Positions 9,403-19,070 of a DNA stretch of 64,000 nt are shown here, piece by piece. Every line of letters starts with the position of its first letter. Position 1 is the first letter of the stretch. The notes under the pieces are model-generated. The model was given only the letters and a program-made list of their open reading frames with translations. It was not told where the DNA came from and ran no database searches. The position numbers and the translations under genes were made by a program. This stretch comes from Undibacterium_A arcticum (lineage in GTDB: Bacteria > Pseudomonadota > Gammaproteobacteria > Burkholderiales > Burkholderiaceae_D). Location: the NCBI RefSeq assembly GCF_042660705.1, contig NZ_JBHSUQ010000001.1; one strand, 5' to 3'.

Positions 9403-11600
9403 ATCCAGCAAATGAGCGGGCAAATACGCAGGAAGACATTCTGCAACTGGCGGAAGCTGCCGGCATCGCCACCATCTGGTCCGATGCGTACGGCTTGCCG
9501 CGTCAGGTGTCGCCGCCGGCATTAGCCGCGATTTTGGCGGCGCTTGGGCTACCGTGCGACAGCGCTGCCCAATGCCGCGATAGCAAGGCGCGGCTGGCGG
9601 CGGAACAGACTGCCGGCAATTTGCCGCCAATGCTGACTGCGCAGGCCGGTCAGCCGATTCGTTTGCCGCAGCAAGCCGGATTGCACGGACGGTACTATCG
9701 CATCGAGTTTGAATCCGGCGCCAGCAGCAAAGGACGTCTTGCCGCCGATAGCGGCTTGCCGCTGGCACTGCAGCCTATCGATGTCTGCGGCTATCACCGA
9801 CTGTTAGTCGGCCGGCAGTCGGTGCTGCTGGCGGTGGCGCCGGCACGCTGCTTCGGCATAGCGGATGCGCTCACAGGCAATACCGACGCCACCAGGGAGG
9901 CGGATGTGACGGCCCATCTGTGGGGATTGGCGGTTCAGCTATACGGCCTGCGCCGTCAGGGCGATGGCGGCCTGGGCGACTTTACGACGCTGGCGAAACT
10001 GGCCTGCGACGCCGCGCAACATGGTGCGGCAGCGCTTGCCATCAGTCCGATCCACGCGATGTTCAGCGCCGATCCGAGCCGTTACAGCCCCTACAGCCCG
10101 TCCAGCCGGCTGTTTTTAAATGCGCTGCATATCGATCCGGCAAGCGCGCTGGGCGACCATGCGCTGACCGACGGCAACGCAGCGACCACCGAGTTGCAGC
10201 GTTTGGAACACATGCCATTGATCGACTGGCCGGCCGCGGCCGGAGCGCGACTGAGCTTGCTGCGCCAGGCATATACCCGCTTGCTGGAATCCGGAGTCAG
10301 CCATGAATTCGAGACCTTTTGCCGGCAGGGCGGCAGCGCCTTGCAAGATCACGCCCGCTATGAAGCCTTGCAGGAATGGTTGCCGCGGCAAGCCAATTGC
10401 GGCGCGCCGGAATCGACTGGCGATTGGCGTCATTGGCCGCTTGAATATCGCGATCCGCGCAGCCCGGCGGTGACCGCATTTGCACAGCGGTACCCAGAAC
10501 AGATCGGTTTTCACCTGTTTCTGCAATGGCATGCCGCAAGGGGATTAATCAGCGCGCAACGTGCGGCGCGCGCTGCGGGCATGCCGATCGGGCTGATCAC
10601 CGATCTTGCCATCGGCGCCGACCGCGGCGGCAGTCAGGCCTGGAGCAGGCAAGGCGAAATCATCGATGCGCTGGCGGTCGGTGCGCCGCCGGATTTTCTC
10701 AATACGGTCGGTCAGAACTGGGGACTCGGCGCGTATTCGCCGCTGGCGTTGCACGCCAGCGGTTTTCATGCATACATCGAAATGCTGCGTGCCTGCTTTG
10801 CGCACGCCGGCGGGGTGCGGATCGACCATGTGCTCGGTCTGGAGCGACTGTGGCTGGTGCCGGAAGGGGCCAGCGCAGCAGAGGGCGCGTATTTGCGCTA
10901 TCCGATGGTAGACATGCTGCGCCTGATCGCACTGGAGTCATGGCGCTATCGCGCGATTGTGATTGGCGAGAATCTGGGGACGGTGCCGGCCGGATTTGAC
11001 GAGCGGCTGGCGCAAGCCAATCTGCTGGGCATTTGCGTGCTGTGGTTTCAGCGCGATCAATTGCAATTCCTTGCGCCCAAAGCGTGGTCTGCCGCGGCGA
11101 TAGCCACCACCACCACTCACGACCTGCCGACAGTTGCCGGCTGGTGGTCGGAAAACGACATCGACTGGCGGGCCGGGCTTGGCCTGCTGGAAGCCGGCCG
11201 CAGCGACGCCGACGAGCGCGCTGCGCGCGCGCAGGAGCGGGACGCATTGTGGCAAGCGTTGACCAAGAGCACTTGTGCCAGCGGCGCCATGCCGCCGCCA
11301 AGCGCCACGGCGGCGCCGGTCGATGCCGCGCTGGCTTTTGTCGGATCGACCCCGGCGCCGCTGGTATTGATACCGATGGAAGATATGCTCGGCCTGCCCG
11401 AGCAGCCCAATCTGCCCGGCAACATCGGCAGCCATCCGAACTGGCGGCGACGCCTGCCACTGAACGTCGAACAACTGCTGCATGAGCCGGCGGTGCTGGC
11501 GCGCCTGGCGCGCTTGAAACAGGCGCGCGCGGCCGCGGCATCGGCATCGGCATCGGCAACGGCACCGGCAGTGCTGACTTCGGACAAGGATCGGGCATGA
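9399..11600 (+). CDS. malQ: 4-alpha-glucanotransferase (MalQ, amylomaltase)
   Basis: GH77 disproportionating enzyme that transfers glucan segments between maltooligosaccharides. Intact at 733 residues, with an ATGA overlap with both treZ and treY. Family marks are SPIHAMFSADPSRYSPYSPSSRLFLN-type acceptor-site sequence near residue 215, DLAIGADRGGSQAW near 400, and RIDHVLGLERLWLVPEG with the nucleophile near residue 475. GENLGTVP supplies the acid/base Glu, and TTTHDLPTVAGWW follows. The C-terminal 30 residues are Ala-rich (KQARAAAASASASAT) and encoded by a short GCATCG repeat; they are probably a disordered tail. In this operon it would redistribute chain lengths between GlgX debranching and TreY action. 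Confidence 0.94.
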   Translation: MNPANERANTQEDILQLAEAAGIATIWSDAYGLPRQVSPPALAAILAALGLPCDSAAQCRDSKARLAAEQTAGNLPPMLTAQAGQPIRLPQQAGLHGRYYRIEFESGASSKGRLAADSGLPLALQPIDVCGYHRLLVGRQSVLLAVAPARCFGIADALTGNTDATREADVTAHLWGLAVQLYGLRRQGDGGLGDFTTLAKLACDAAQHGAAALAISPIHAMFSADPSRYSPYSPSSRLFLNALHIDPASALGDHALTDGNAATTELQRLEHMPLIDWPAAAGARLSLLRQAYTRLLESGVSHEFETFCRQGGSALQDHARYEALQEWLPRQANCGAPESTGDWRHWPLEYRDPRSPAVTAFAQRYPEQIGFHLFLQWHAARGLISAQRAARAAGMPIGLITDLAIGADRGGSQAWSRQGEIIDALAVGAPPDFLNTVGQNWGLGAYSPLALHASGFHAYIEMLRACFAHAGGVRIDHVLGLERLWLVPEGASAAEGAYLRYPMVDMLRLIALESWRYRAIVIGENLGTVPAGFDERLAQANLLGICVLWFQRDQLQFLAPKAWSAAAIATTTTHDLPTVAGWWSENDIDWRAGLGLLEAGRSDADERAARAQERDALWQALTKSTCASGAMPPPSATAAPVDAALAFVGSTPAPLVLIPMEDMLGLPEQPNLPGNIGSHPNWRRRLPLNVEQLLHEPAVLARLARLKQARAAAASASASATAPAVLTSDKDRA

Positions 11601-14355
11601 CTATTCCACGCGCTACCGTGCGGCTGCAATTCAACCGGGACTTCACGCTGGACGATGCGGCGCGCCTGGTCGACTATTACGCCGCACTCGGCATCAGTCA
11701 TTTCTACGCGTCGCCATTGCAGACGGCGCGGCCCGGCTCGACCCACGGTTACGACATCGTCGATCCGACCGCCATCAATCCGGAGTTGGGCGGTGAACCG
11801 GCGTTAAGACGGTTGGTGACGCGCTTGCGAGCTGCCAGGATGGGGCTGATCCTGGACCTCGTGCCCAACCACATGGGCGTCGGCGGCAGCGCCAATCGCT
11901 GGTGGCAGCACCTGCTGGAGTGGGGGCGCGCCAGTCCGTATGCCGACTGGTTCGATATCGACTGGGAATCCGACGATCCTGCACTGCGGGGCAAGGTGTT
12001 GATGCCGTTTCTTGCCGAGCGCTACGGAAAAGTACTACCTGCCGGCGAGATTGGATTACGTTTTGACGAAACCGATGGCCGGATTTTTGCCGCCTATCAT
12101 GCGCATCGGCTGCCATTGTCGGCGACCGATTATCCCGACATTTTACGCACCGCCGGAGCGCAACGGCTGGATGCAACGATTGCTGCCTTTGAGCAGATTG
12201 AGCATTTGACTTCGCCAAGCGAACGCCAGCAGCAGGCCGGCACCGCATTGGCAATGTTGCTGGAAGTCAGTCGCAGCAAGCCTGGCATGGCCGATATCGA
12301 TGCGGCGCTGATGAGTTTTTCGGCCGCGCAACCGCATGCGCTGGAACAGCTGCACCTGTTGCTGCAACGGCAGCACTATCGGCTGACATGCTGGCGCAAT
12401 GCGGCTGAAGAAATCAACTGGCGGCGCTTCTTCGAGGTCAGCGACCTGGCGGGCCTCCGGGTTGAACAGCCGGAAGTATTTGAAGCCAGCCATGCGCTGG
12501 TTTTCCGCTTATACGCGCAAGGCTTGATCGATGGGGTACGGATCGATCACGTCGATGGTCTGGCCGATCCCGCCGGCTACTGCCGCTTGTTGCGGCAGCG
12601 TTTGCAACAGCTGGCATCGGGGCGGCCGGCCTTGCTGGCGCCGCCAGCGCCTTACATCGTGGTGGAAAAGATACTGACCGATGACGAACGCCTGCGCCGG
12701 GATTGGGGTGTGGATGGCACGACCGGCTATGAATTCATGGATCAGGCCGGGGCCTTATTGCATGACCCCGACGGCGCCCGGCGCTTGACTGCTTTATGGG
12801 CGGAATGGACAGGTGCCGATGCCGGTTTCGAGAGCGAAGTGCGACAGGCGCGGCGTCAGTTGCTGGCGCAAAATCTGGCGAGCGAATGCCATTCCTTGGG
12901 ACGGTTGCTGCACCGTCTTGCGCGCACTGACGTCGATAACAGCGACTTTTCTTTGCTGTCGATCCTGCGCGTGCTGACTGAAATACTGGTGCACTTTCCG
13001 GTATATCGCACCTACGTCGACGCTGGCGGCTGCGATCAATTGGACCGCCAGCGCTTCGCACAGGTGATGTATCTTGCGCAGCAAACGCTGGCGCCTTCCG
13101 ACCATCCGCTATTGGCGACCATGATCGGCTGGCTTGGCACTGAAGCAAGCGCATCAAGCCAGACAGTGCACGCGCTGCGCAGCAGGGCAATTCAGCGCTT
13201 TCAGCAAATCACGCCGGCTCTGACTGCGAAGTCGGTCGAGGATACGGCTTTCTATCGGTATGGACGCTTGTTGTCGCGCAATGAGGTTGGCGCCAATCCT
13301 GGCCGCTTCTGCATCGGCGTGCAGGAATTTCATGACAATTGCAGCGACCGGCTCAGGGATTTTCCGCACAATTTACTGGCGACCGCCACCCATGACCACA
13401 AACGCGGCGAAGATTTGCGCGCACGGCTTGCGGTATTGAGCGAACTGCCGGATGACTGGGCCGACACCGTGCAGCACTGGCGCCAGCTGAACCAATCCGC
13501 ATCCCAGCGCGCGCCGCAGGCGGCGGACGAACTGATGCTGTATCAAATGCTGGCCGCTGCCTGGCCGATCGATCTGGCGGCTGGCGATGCCGCCGGCATC
13601 CGCCGCTTCGCCGCCCGTATCGGACGCTGGCAAACCAAGGCCTTGCGCGAAGCCAAGCGAATTTCGAATTGGTTCGATCCGAACCAGCAATACGAAGCCG
13701 ATTGTGAAAAGTTTCTGTACCGGATACTGGGCGACCAGCGGTTTTTGACTGAACTGGCGCGCTGGGTGCGTCGCATTACGCCTGCGGGATCGATCAATAG
13801 TTTGAGCCAGACCTTGCTCAGAATGACTACGCCTGGCGTACCGGATTTGTATCAAGGTACGGAATTGTGGGATTTCAGCCTGGTCGATCCAGACAATCGG
13901 GGCGCAGTCGATTACGCACTGCGCCAGCAACTGCTGAATGCCGCAGGTGCGGCCGCAGCAAGCTTGAGTAATTGGCAAACCGGGCTGCCGAAACTGCAAA
14001 TTATTCAGCAGACCTTGGGGCTCAGAAGGCGTGCTGAAGAATTATTTTCCCAGGGCGCATATGAGCCGCTGTCGGTTGTCGGGCCAAGGTCGCAGCACAT
14101 CGTCGCTTTCTGCGCCGCTTTCAGGGGAGCGTCGCCCTGACTGTGACTACGCGCTTGCCGGCAACGCTGTTAGGCGCTACCGAGTTACCATTGGTTAGCC
14201 CGGATGTGTGGCGGGACACGGCGATCCTATTGTCCAGTGATCCTGGCGTCGAGTGGACTGATCTGTTTACGCTGCGGAAGCTGGTTAGCGTCGACGGCAA
14301 GTTGCCGGTGTGCAAGCTGCTGGACATATTGCCGGTGGCATTGCTATACCAATAA
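11597..14355 (+). CDS. treY: Malto-oligosyltrehalose synthase (TreY), frame break near the C-terminus
   Basis: Isomerises the terminal alpha-1,4 bond of maltooligosaccharides to alpha,alpha-1,1, giving the substrate of TreZ. Starts in an ATGA overlap with malQ. GH13 blocks seen are TVRLQFNRDFTLDDA, YASPLQTARPGSTHGYD, LVPNHMGVGG, GVRIDHVDGLADPAGY, VVEKIL with the acid/base Glu, GTTGYEFM and ATHDHKRGEDLRARL. The first frame ends at 14140, but the next 70 codons in another frame (RRFQGSVALTV, then LPATLLGATELPLV and VWRDTAILL) are the expected TreY C-terminus. One base therefore seems to be missing at about 14111-14116 (TGCGCCGC). Reconstructed length is about 919 residues, normal for the family. 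It is the last gene of the glucan operon. Confidence 0.92.
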
Positions 14356-14436
14356 GTCGCTGCGTCATCGAAGCTAATCGGCGGTCAACACCGGTTATCT
14401 AGGATAATGGCGCTTCCCTGATCGTCTTTACTTGTA

Positions 14437-15069
14437 ATGTTCAACTCTGTATTTCCACAACAAAAACCGTCGATGTCGCTGCAGCAAGCGTTTCAACAAA
14501 CGATTGCGCACTGTCGGGCCGGCCAATGGCGGGAGGCTGAAATTCTGTACCGCGCCCTCGTGCAATCTCAGTCATCCTCGGCACAGGGGCAACCCTGGCT
14601 CAGTTATATCGACGCCCTGATCCAGGCCGGAAAACCGCGTCCTGCGCCAGCCACGCCGGCCACACTTGCAACACCGGCAGCACTAACGCAAGAAGCACAA
14701 GAAATCCAGCCAGCGCGACCGATCCCCGCCAGTATCAGGCTCGCCAAGATGCCTAATCCTTGCTACATCGCCAGGCGGCCGCGATGGCCCTGGAAAATGG
14801 CGCTCGGCTGCGCCCATGTGCCAAGCCGCATCCAGATCCATCTGCTGCTGGCACACTATCAAGGAGCCCGCTATGAAGAGGCCGAAACACTGGCCAGCAG
14901 CCTCACGCGCGCCTTTCCGCTGTACGACCTAGGCTGGAAAGTGCTGGTGGCGGCGCTGCGGATGCAGGGGCGGATCGCCGAAGCAGAGCAGACCCAGCAA
15001 CAGCGCTGGATCAGTCACGCCGGCCGACGCAAGAACGTGCGGCGGGCGCAGGAGTCATTGCATCAGTAA
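14437..15069 (+). CDS. Uncharacterised protein with TPR-like helices
   Basis: A 210-residue reading frame I cannot name. The first 45 residues (LQQAFQQTIAHCRAGQWREAEILYRALV) and residues 140-200 (HYQGARYEEAETLASSL, WKVLVAALRMQGRIAEAEQTQQ) have the spacing of tetratricopeptide helices. Between them is a Pro/Ala-rich linker (residues about 66-105). The layout resembles the N-terminus of TPR-glycosyltransferases, shortened and without any catalytic domain, so it may be a remnant. It follows treY by about 80 bases but is not obviously part of that operon. Confidence is limited because the middle part looks poorly ordered. Confidence 0.45.
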   Translation: MFNSVFPQQKPSMSLQQAFQQTIAHCRAGQWREAEILYRALVQSQSSSAQGQPWLSYIDALIQAGKPRPAPATPATLATPAALTQEAQEIQPARPIPASIRLAKMPNPCYIARRPRWPWKMALGCAHVPSRIQIHLLLAHYQGARYEEAETLASSLTRAFPLYDLGWKVLVAALRMQGRIAEAEQTQQQRWISHAGRRKNVRRAQESLHQ

Positions 15070-15173
15070 CGCTTGCCGGCGTGTCGACCGACTCAAGAAC
15101 AATCACTTTGTCAAACTCTCCGCGCCAAGCCGCGGCTACCGCTCATGTCTAACGATCAAGCAAGGACAAATTT

Positions 15174-15689
15174 ATGAACAGCATGACGCTTGCAGCCTGG
15201 GAGACGCGGATCACCGACCTGTGGATCGCGATAGACGACTACGACGCGGACGACTTCGTCGCCCACATCGATGACTTGGTCGCCGAGCTGCCGCCCGGAA
15301 GCGCGATCGGGCTGTTTGAACGTGGCGCAGCGCAAGACTCCACCGGTCACCCGGATCGGGCGGTCGCGCTATACCGGGCCGCACTCGATGCCGGCTTGAC
15401 CGGCCAGCGTCGCCGGCGGGCCACGATTCAGATGGCCAGCTCGCTGCGCAACCTCGGCAACGCCGCGGACGCGGTCACCCTGTTGAGCGCTGAACTCCAC
15501 ACCACCAGCGACGACCTGGACAGCGCCGTGCGGGCCTTCCTGGCACTCGCGCTGGTCGATCTGGGGCGCGAACGGGAAGCCGTCTCCATCAGCCTCACCG
15601 CCCTCGCGCACTACCTGCCTCGATACAATCGATCCCTCGCCCGCTACGCTCACCAGCTCACAGCCGCAGCCCCGTCGCAGTTTCCGTAG
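15174..15689 (+). CDS. Tetratricopeptide repeat protein (TPR_5-like)
   Basis: A 171-residue protein without a signal peptide or membrane segment. From residue 40 it is made of TPR-type helix pairs: IGLFERGAAQDSTGHPDRAVALYRAALDAG, then ATIQMASSLRNLGNAADAVTLL, then RAFLALALVDLGREREAVSISLTAL. The N-terminus is acidic (IDDYDADDFVAHIDDLVAEL). A Shine-Dalgarno AAGGA sits 8 bases before the ATG. Small proteins of this layout are common in actinobacteria and scattered elsewhere, so transfer is possible. It stands alone between unrelated genes, and its function, probably protein-protein contact, is not known. Confidence 0.6.
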   Translation: MNSMTLAAWETRITDLWIAIDDYDADDFVAHIDDLVAELPPGSAIGLFERGAAQDSTGHPDRAVALYRAALDAGLTGQRRRRATIQMASSLRNLGNAADAVTLLSAELHTTSDDLDSAVRAFLALALVDLGREREAVSISLTALAHYLPRYNRSLARYAHQLTAAAPSQFP

Positions 15690-15747
15690 TCCGTTGCAGC
15701 CGTCACAGCGCGGTTTCAATTGTTTTGGCCAACGATGGAAAATCCCG

Positions 15748-16098
15748 GCCTTGCTGTATTTGGGTAAAAATCCGTACTCCAAAAATAGCGTTGACTATCA
15801 GGCGGCCGGCAATTTGCTGCAGAAAATTCGGCCTTGCGTCACCCTGTCCGGCTCGGTCGGTTATATCCATGATATGGCGCGTGAGTTCCTTTGCATGGCG
15901 CTCGGCTGCTCTGGCGACAGCAACATCGCACGTCAGCACGATCGACGCCAACAACGGCAACCAGATCGAAACGCTGATTCCCGCGACCGGTGCGATGCTG
16001 TTTTCGACACGCTGGCGTTTCCAAGCGATGCCACGCATCCGAGCAACGCGCTGCTTTTCGTGAATTACATCATGCGCCCCGCAGTTCGCACACGCTAA
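15748..16098 (+). pseudogene. Degraded fragment of a putrescine-binding protein gene (potF-like)
   Basis: One frame reads LYLGKNPYSKNSVDYQAAGNL, then LLQKIRPCVTL, IHDM, CSGDSNIARQ, and after a shift FPSDATHPSNALLFVNYIMRP. This matches in order the middle of the two PotF proteins at 43.7-44.9 kb and 53.5-54.7 kb (for example YLGKNPYSKNSGDYQDAGR and ALLFMNYILRPEV). About 115 codons remain, with no signal peptide, N-lobe or C-terminus, and with at least two frame changes and many substitutions. It lies on the same strand as, and upstream of, a TetR gene that is itself paralogous to the TetR at 46.5 kb, so it is probably the residue of another copy of the polyamine module. It looks closer to the second PotF copy. 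Confidence 0.82.
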
Positions 16099-16153
16099 AA
16101 GCCAGGCACGCGGATTCATGGGCGAATCAAAATAATTAACAAATCATTTGATT

Positions 16154-16171
16154 AAGTCATTCGACCGACTT
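16154..16171. promoter_or_regulatory. Operator-like palindrome upstream of the TetR gene
   Basis: AAGTC-N2-TCGA-N2-GACTT is an imperfect palindrome (14 of 18 positions symmetric) 62 bases before the TetR start. Nearly the same 18 bases occur at 46464-46481 upstream of the paralogous TetR gene. Conservation of this site while the surrounding DNA differs suggests a binding site for these TetR proteins, probably autoregulatory. Confidence 0.6.
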
Positions 16172-16233
16172 ATTATGCAGCTTACCTTTAGGAACTAAAT
16201 CAAGCAGACACAGACAGCAGCATTGGAACGGCA

Positions 16234-16857
16234 ATGACCACATGTCCCAAATTAGAAAAACGCGCGCACATCAAAGGTCTGATTATTCAAGGTACGGTGA
16301 GCGCCTTGCTGGAGTCCGGGTTAAGCGCGGTGACCATGAAAAAGATTGCAGCGAAAGCTGGTGTCAACACCGCCACCCTGCACTATTACTTCGCGGATAA
16401 GAACGCGCTGTTAACCGCCGCGGTGCAACTGATCGTTTCTCAAATCAGTCGCGAATTGAGCGCCAATTTAGGGCAACAACCGGATATCAGAAAATGCATC
16501 GAGATGGTGATTTGCAATTCCTGGCAAGTCATGGCGAGGACACGAGATATCCAGCTGCTCCAGTATGAACTGCTGCTATACACCTTGCGCAACGTCGAAA
16601 CGCAATCAATCGCGAAATTTCAGTACGACGGCTACCGCAAGCTTTACGAAGACCTGTTCCGCCACGCGCTTGCCGACATCAGCCCGCCGGGAGCAATTGA
16701 TCTGGCTGATCTCGCACGGTTCGTAGTCGCAGGGATGGACGGCCTGATCCTGCAGTATCTGGTCGACCCGGATGCCGAAAAATCATTGCGATCGCACCGG
16801 CAGTTGATCTGCGCAGCGCAAGCACTGCTTGATGTGCCGGCGAGCCAACTCTGTTGA
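16234..16857 (+). CDS. TetR-family regulator, paralogue of the one at 46.5 kb
   Basis: A 207-residue regulator. The N-terminal helix-turn-helix is seen at residues 35-55 (TMKKIAAKAGVNTATLHYYFADKNALL). The C-terminal half (DIQLLQYELLLYTLRN, KFQYDGYRKLYEDLF, DLADLARFVVAGMDGLILQYLVDP) matches the TetR at 46544-47167 nearly residue for residue over long stretches. Because the paralogue controls a putrescine module and a potF relic lies just upstream of this gene, a polyamine-related ligand is a fair inference but not shown. It is followed after 52 bases by a MocR-type gene on the same strand. Start ATG as given; no strong Shine-Dalgarno is visible. Confidence 0.85.
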   Translation: MTTCPKLEKRAHIKGLIIQGTVSALLESGLSAVTMKKIAAKAGVNTATLHYYFADKNALLTAAVQLIVSQISRELSANLGQQPDIRKCIEMVICNSWQVMARTRDIQLLQYELLLYTLRNVETQSIAKFQYDGYRKLYEDLFRHALADISPPGAIDLADLARFVVAGMDGLILQYLVDPDAEKSLRSHRQLICAAQALLDVPASQLC

Positions 16858-16909
16858 GCGCTGACCGCTCGTAATGAACTAGTCAGGAGCCAGGCATGAA
16901 TGGTGTCAC

Positions 16910-18412
16910 ATGAAAACCCCGATCCTTTCCGACTATTTGCTGCAACATTTCGACAAGCAGTCGCCCGGGCCCAGCAATCAGCAACTGTATCGATTGCTGC
17001 GAAAAGCGATTCTCGATCGGGTCTTGCAGGTGGATGCCAGGCTGCCGTCGAGTCGCGATCTGGCCAGGGAGTTGGCGACTTGCCGCAATACGGTGTTGTA
17101 TGCGTATGACCAATTGCGCGCCGAGGGTTATATCGAAGGGCGCTCCGGAAGCGGGACCTTCGTCACCGATACCGCACCGCAAGAAGGTGCGCTGAATCAG
17201 ACGCCGATGTCGCACGCACCTCTTGGCGCTCAGGTTGCGCCTATCCTGTCGCGACGCGGGCAGGAGTTGGTCGCACATGCCGGTGCAGCCGCGCAGCAAT
17301 GGGGGCCCTTTGTCCCCGGCGTTCCTGATGTCGTTCAATTTCCTCATCAGACCTGGAGCCGGATACAAAAAAAAGTGTGGCGCAGGCCATCGCCTGATTC
17401 ACTGACGTATGCGCAAGGGGGCGGATATCTGCCCTTGCGCGTGGCGTTGGCGGATTATTTGAAAGTGGCCCGCTGCATCGATTGCAGCCCCGAACAAGTG
17501 GTGATCACCACCGGCATACACCAGTCAATCGACTTGTGTATGCGCTTGTTAAGCGATCCGGGCGATCTGGCCTGGGTTGAGGATCCCTGCTACTGGGGCA
17601 CGCGCAATCTGCTGCGCGCCTCAGGGTTGAATATCCGCCCAGTGCCGGTTGATGCGGAAGGGATGTGCCCTGGCCCAGCCGATTTCGCCGCCGTGCCGCG
17701 CTTTATTTTCTTGACGCCATCGCACCAATATCCGCTCGGGATGGTAATGAGCCTGGCACGGCGCCGGCTGTTGCTGGAGTATGCATCACGCAATGACTGC
17801 TGGATTATCGAAGACGATTACGATAGCGAGTTTCGCTACAATGGTCGACCGCTCGCGCCATTGCAAGGTCTGGATAGCGCAGAGCGCGTGATTTACCTGG
17901 GCACGTTTAGCAAAACGCTTTATCCCGGCTTGCGCGTCGGTTACCTGGTATTACCCCGGGCGTTGGTTCGCTCGTTCGTGACTGGCGTGAACGAGTTACA
18001 CCGCGCCGGTACCATACAAACGCAAGCGACCTTGGCAGAGTTCATCACTGAAGGGTTCTTTACCTCCCATATCCGGCGCATGAGGACCACCTATGCGCGG
18101 CGTTTAGGATTACTTCAACAATTAATCAATAAACGATTCGACCCGTCAGTCGTCCAAACCATCGGTAGCGATGCCGGATTGCACCTTGTGCTGCAATTGC
18201 CCGACTATTGCAATGACCAGGAACTTGCCGCCAAAGCGACTCACGCCGGCGTCGCCGTTCGCCCTTTATCACTGTATTACCACGATGCCACACGGTCCGC
18301 GCAGGGCCTGCTGCTGGGCTATGCCTGCGTACATGAATCGCAGATTGCCCCGCATTTGAGGTGTTGGCGCGGCACATCGAACATGAACTGTGGAATAAGC
18401 CTGCACCCCTGA
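16910..18412 (+). CDS. MocR/PdxR-type regulator (GntR HTH plus aminotransferase-like domain)
   Basis: A 500-residue MocR-family protein. A GntR-type winged helix lies at residues 18-85 (LPSSRDLARELATCRNTVLYAYDQLRAEGYIEGR). A fold-type I aminotransferase domain follows, with SPEQVVITTG, WIIEDDYDSEFRY, and the PLP Lys in YLGTFSKTLYPGLRVGY. The paralogue at 58.95 kb sits beside puuD/puuA, so a role in polyamine or PLP-linked amine control is likely. The extreme C-terminus is probably wrong. After IAP the frame gives an unrelated tail, while the neighbouring frame reads AFEVLARHIEHELW and stops at 18462, so a base seems lost in the CCCCG run near 18348-18352. Confidence 0.88.
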   Translation: MKTPILSDYLLQHFDKQSPGPSNQQLYRLLRKAILDRVLQVDARLPSSRDLARELATCRNTVLYAYDQLRAEGYIEGRSGSGTFVTDTAPQEGALNQTPMSHAPLGAQVAPILSRRGQELVAHAGAAAQQWGPFVPGVPDVVQFPHQTWSRIQKKVWRRPSPDSLTYAQGGGYLPLRVALADYLKVARCIDCSPEQVVITTGIHQSIDLCMRLLSDPGDLAWVEDPCYWGTRNLLRASGLNIRPVPVDAEGMCPGPADFAAVPRFIFLTPSHQYPLGMVMSLARRRLLLEYASRNDCWIIEDDYDSEFRYNGRPLAPLQGLDSAERVIYLGTFSKTLYPGLRVGYLVLPRALVRSFVTGVNELHRAGTIQTQATLAEFITEGFFTSHIRRMRTTYARRLGLLQQLINKRFDPSVVQTIGSDAGLHLVLQLPDYCNDQELAAKATHAGVAVRPLSLYYHDATRSAQGLLLGYACVHESQIAPHLRCWRGTSNMNCGISLHP

Positions 18413-18607
18413 GTAGGAATGATGCCGAATATCGCGCTAGCCGCAACAAAGCGGTCCTATGAAAAAAATTGAAATGGCCCTGTTGGGTCGAATCGAAACC
18501 CGTCACCATGCGACCAACGTAAAGTAACTATGCACACGAGCAGGTGCAATCCAATCCAATCCATATATTGCCCGCAACACCAATTTTGACAAAAGGACGG
18601 TACGACA

Positions 18608-19069
18608 ATGCGCGCTACTTCTTCCCACCGCCACAATTTTTCTGCAACAGCAGCGTCGGCTCGCACTGGTCTGATGAACGGCTTTACGCTGCTGGAACTG
18701 CTGGTCGTGATCGTCATCATCGGGCTGCTCGCCGCCTATGTGGGCCCGAAATATTTTGCCCAATTGGGTAAATCGGAAGTGACGGTCGCCAAAGCTCAAA
18801 TAGAAGCGTTTGGAAAAGCACTCGATACCTACCGCCTCGACGTCGGTCGTTACCCCAGCACTGAAGAAGGTTTGAGCGGACTACTCGTCAAGCCCGCCGC
18901 TGCACAGAAATGGAATGGCCCCTATTTAAAGAAAGACATTCCGCAAGATCCGTGGGGCAATCCGTACATCTATAAGTCGCCCGGCAGCAAGTCCGACTTC
19001 GACCTGCTCTCCTATGGCAAGGACGGTCAACCCGGCGGGACCGCCGAAAACACCGATATTACGAATTAG
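18608..19069 (+). CDS. gspG: Type II secretion-type major pseudopilin (GspG-like)
   Basis: Inner-membrane protein processed by a prepilin peptidase into a periplasmic pseudopilus. The cleavage site is G/FTLLELLVVIVIIGLLAAYVGP, with Glu at +5, after a 24-residue leader. The GspG body follows: VAKAQIEAFGKALDTYRLDVGRYPS, then GPYLKKDIPQDPWGNPYIYKSPG and SDFDLLSYGKDGQPGG. An AAGGA 9 bases before the ATG at 18608 supports the long leader; the alternative ATG at 18674 would leave a leader of only three residues. It is the first gene of a ten-gene operon and is followed by a strong hairpin, which would allow this abundant subunit to be made in excess. Confidence 0.93.
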   Translation: MRATSSHRHNFSATAASARTGLMNGFTLLELLVVIVIIGLLAAYVGPKYFAQLGKSEVTVAKAQIEAFGKALDTYRLDVGRYPSTEEGLSGLLVKPAAAQKWNGPYLKKDIPQDPWGNPYIYKSPGSKSDFDLLSYGKDGQPGGTAENTDITN

Positions 19070-19070
19070 C

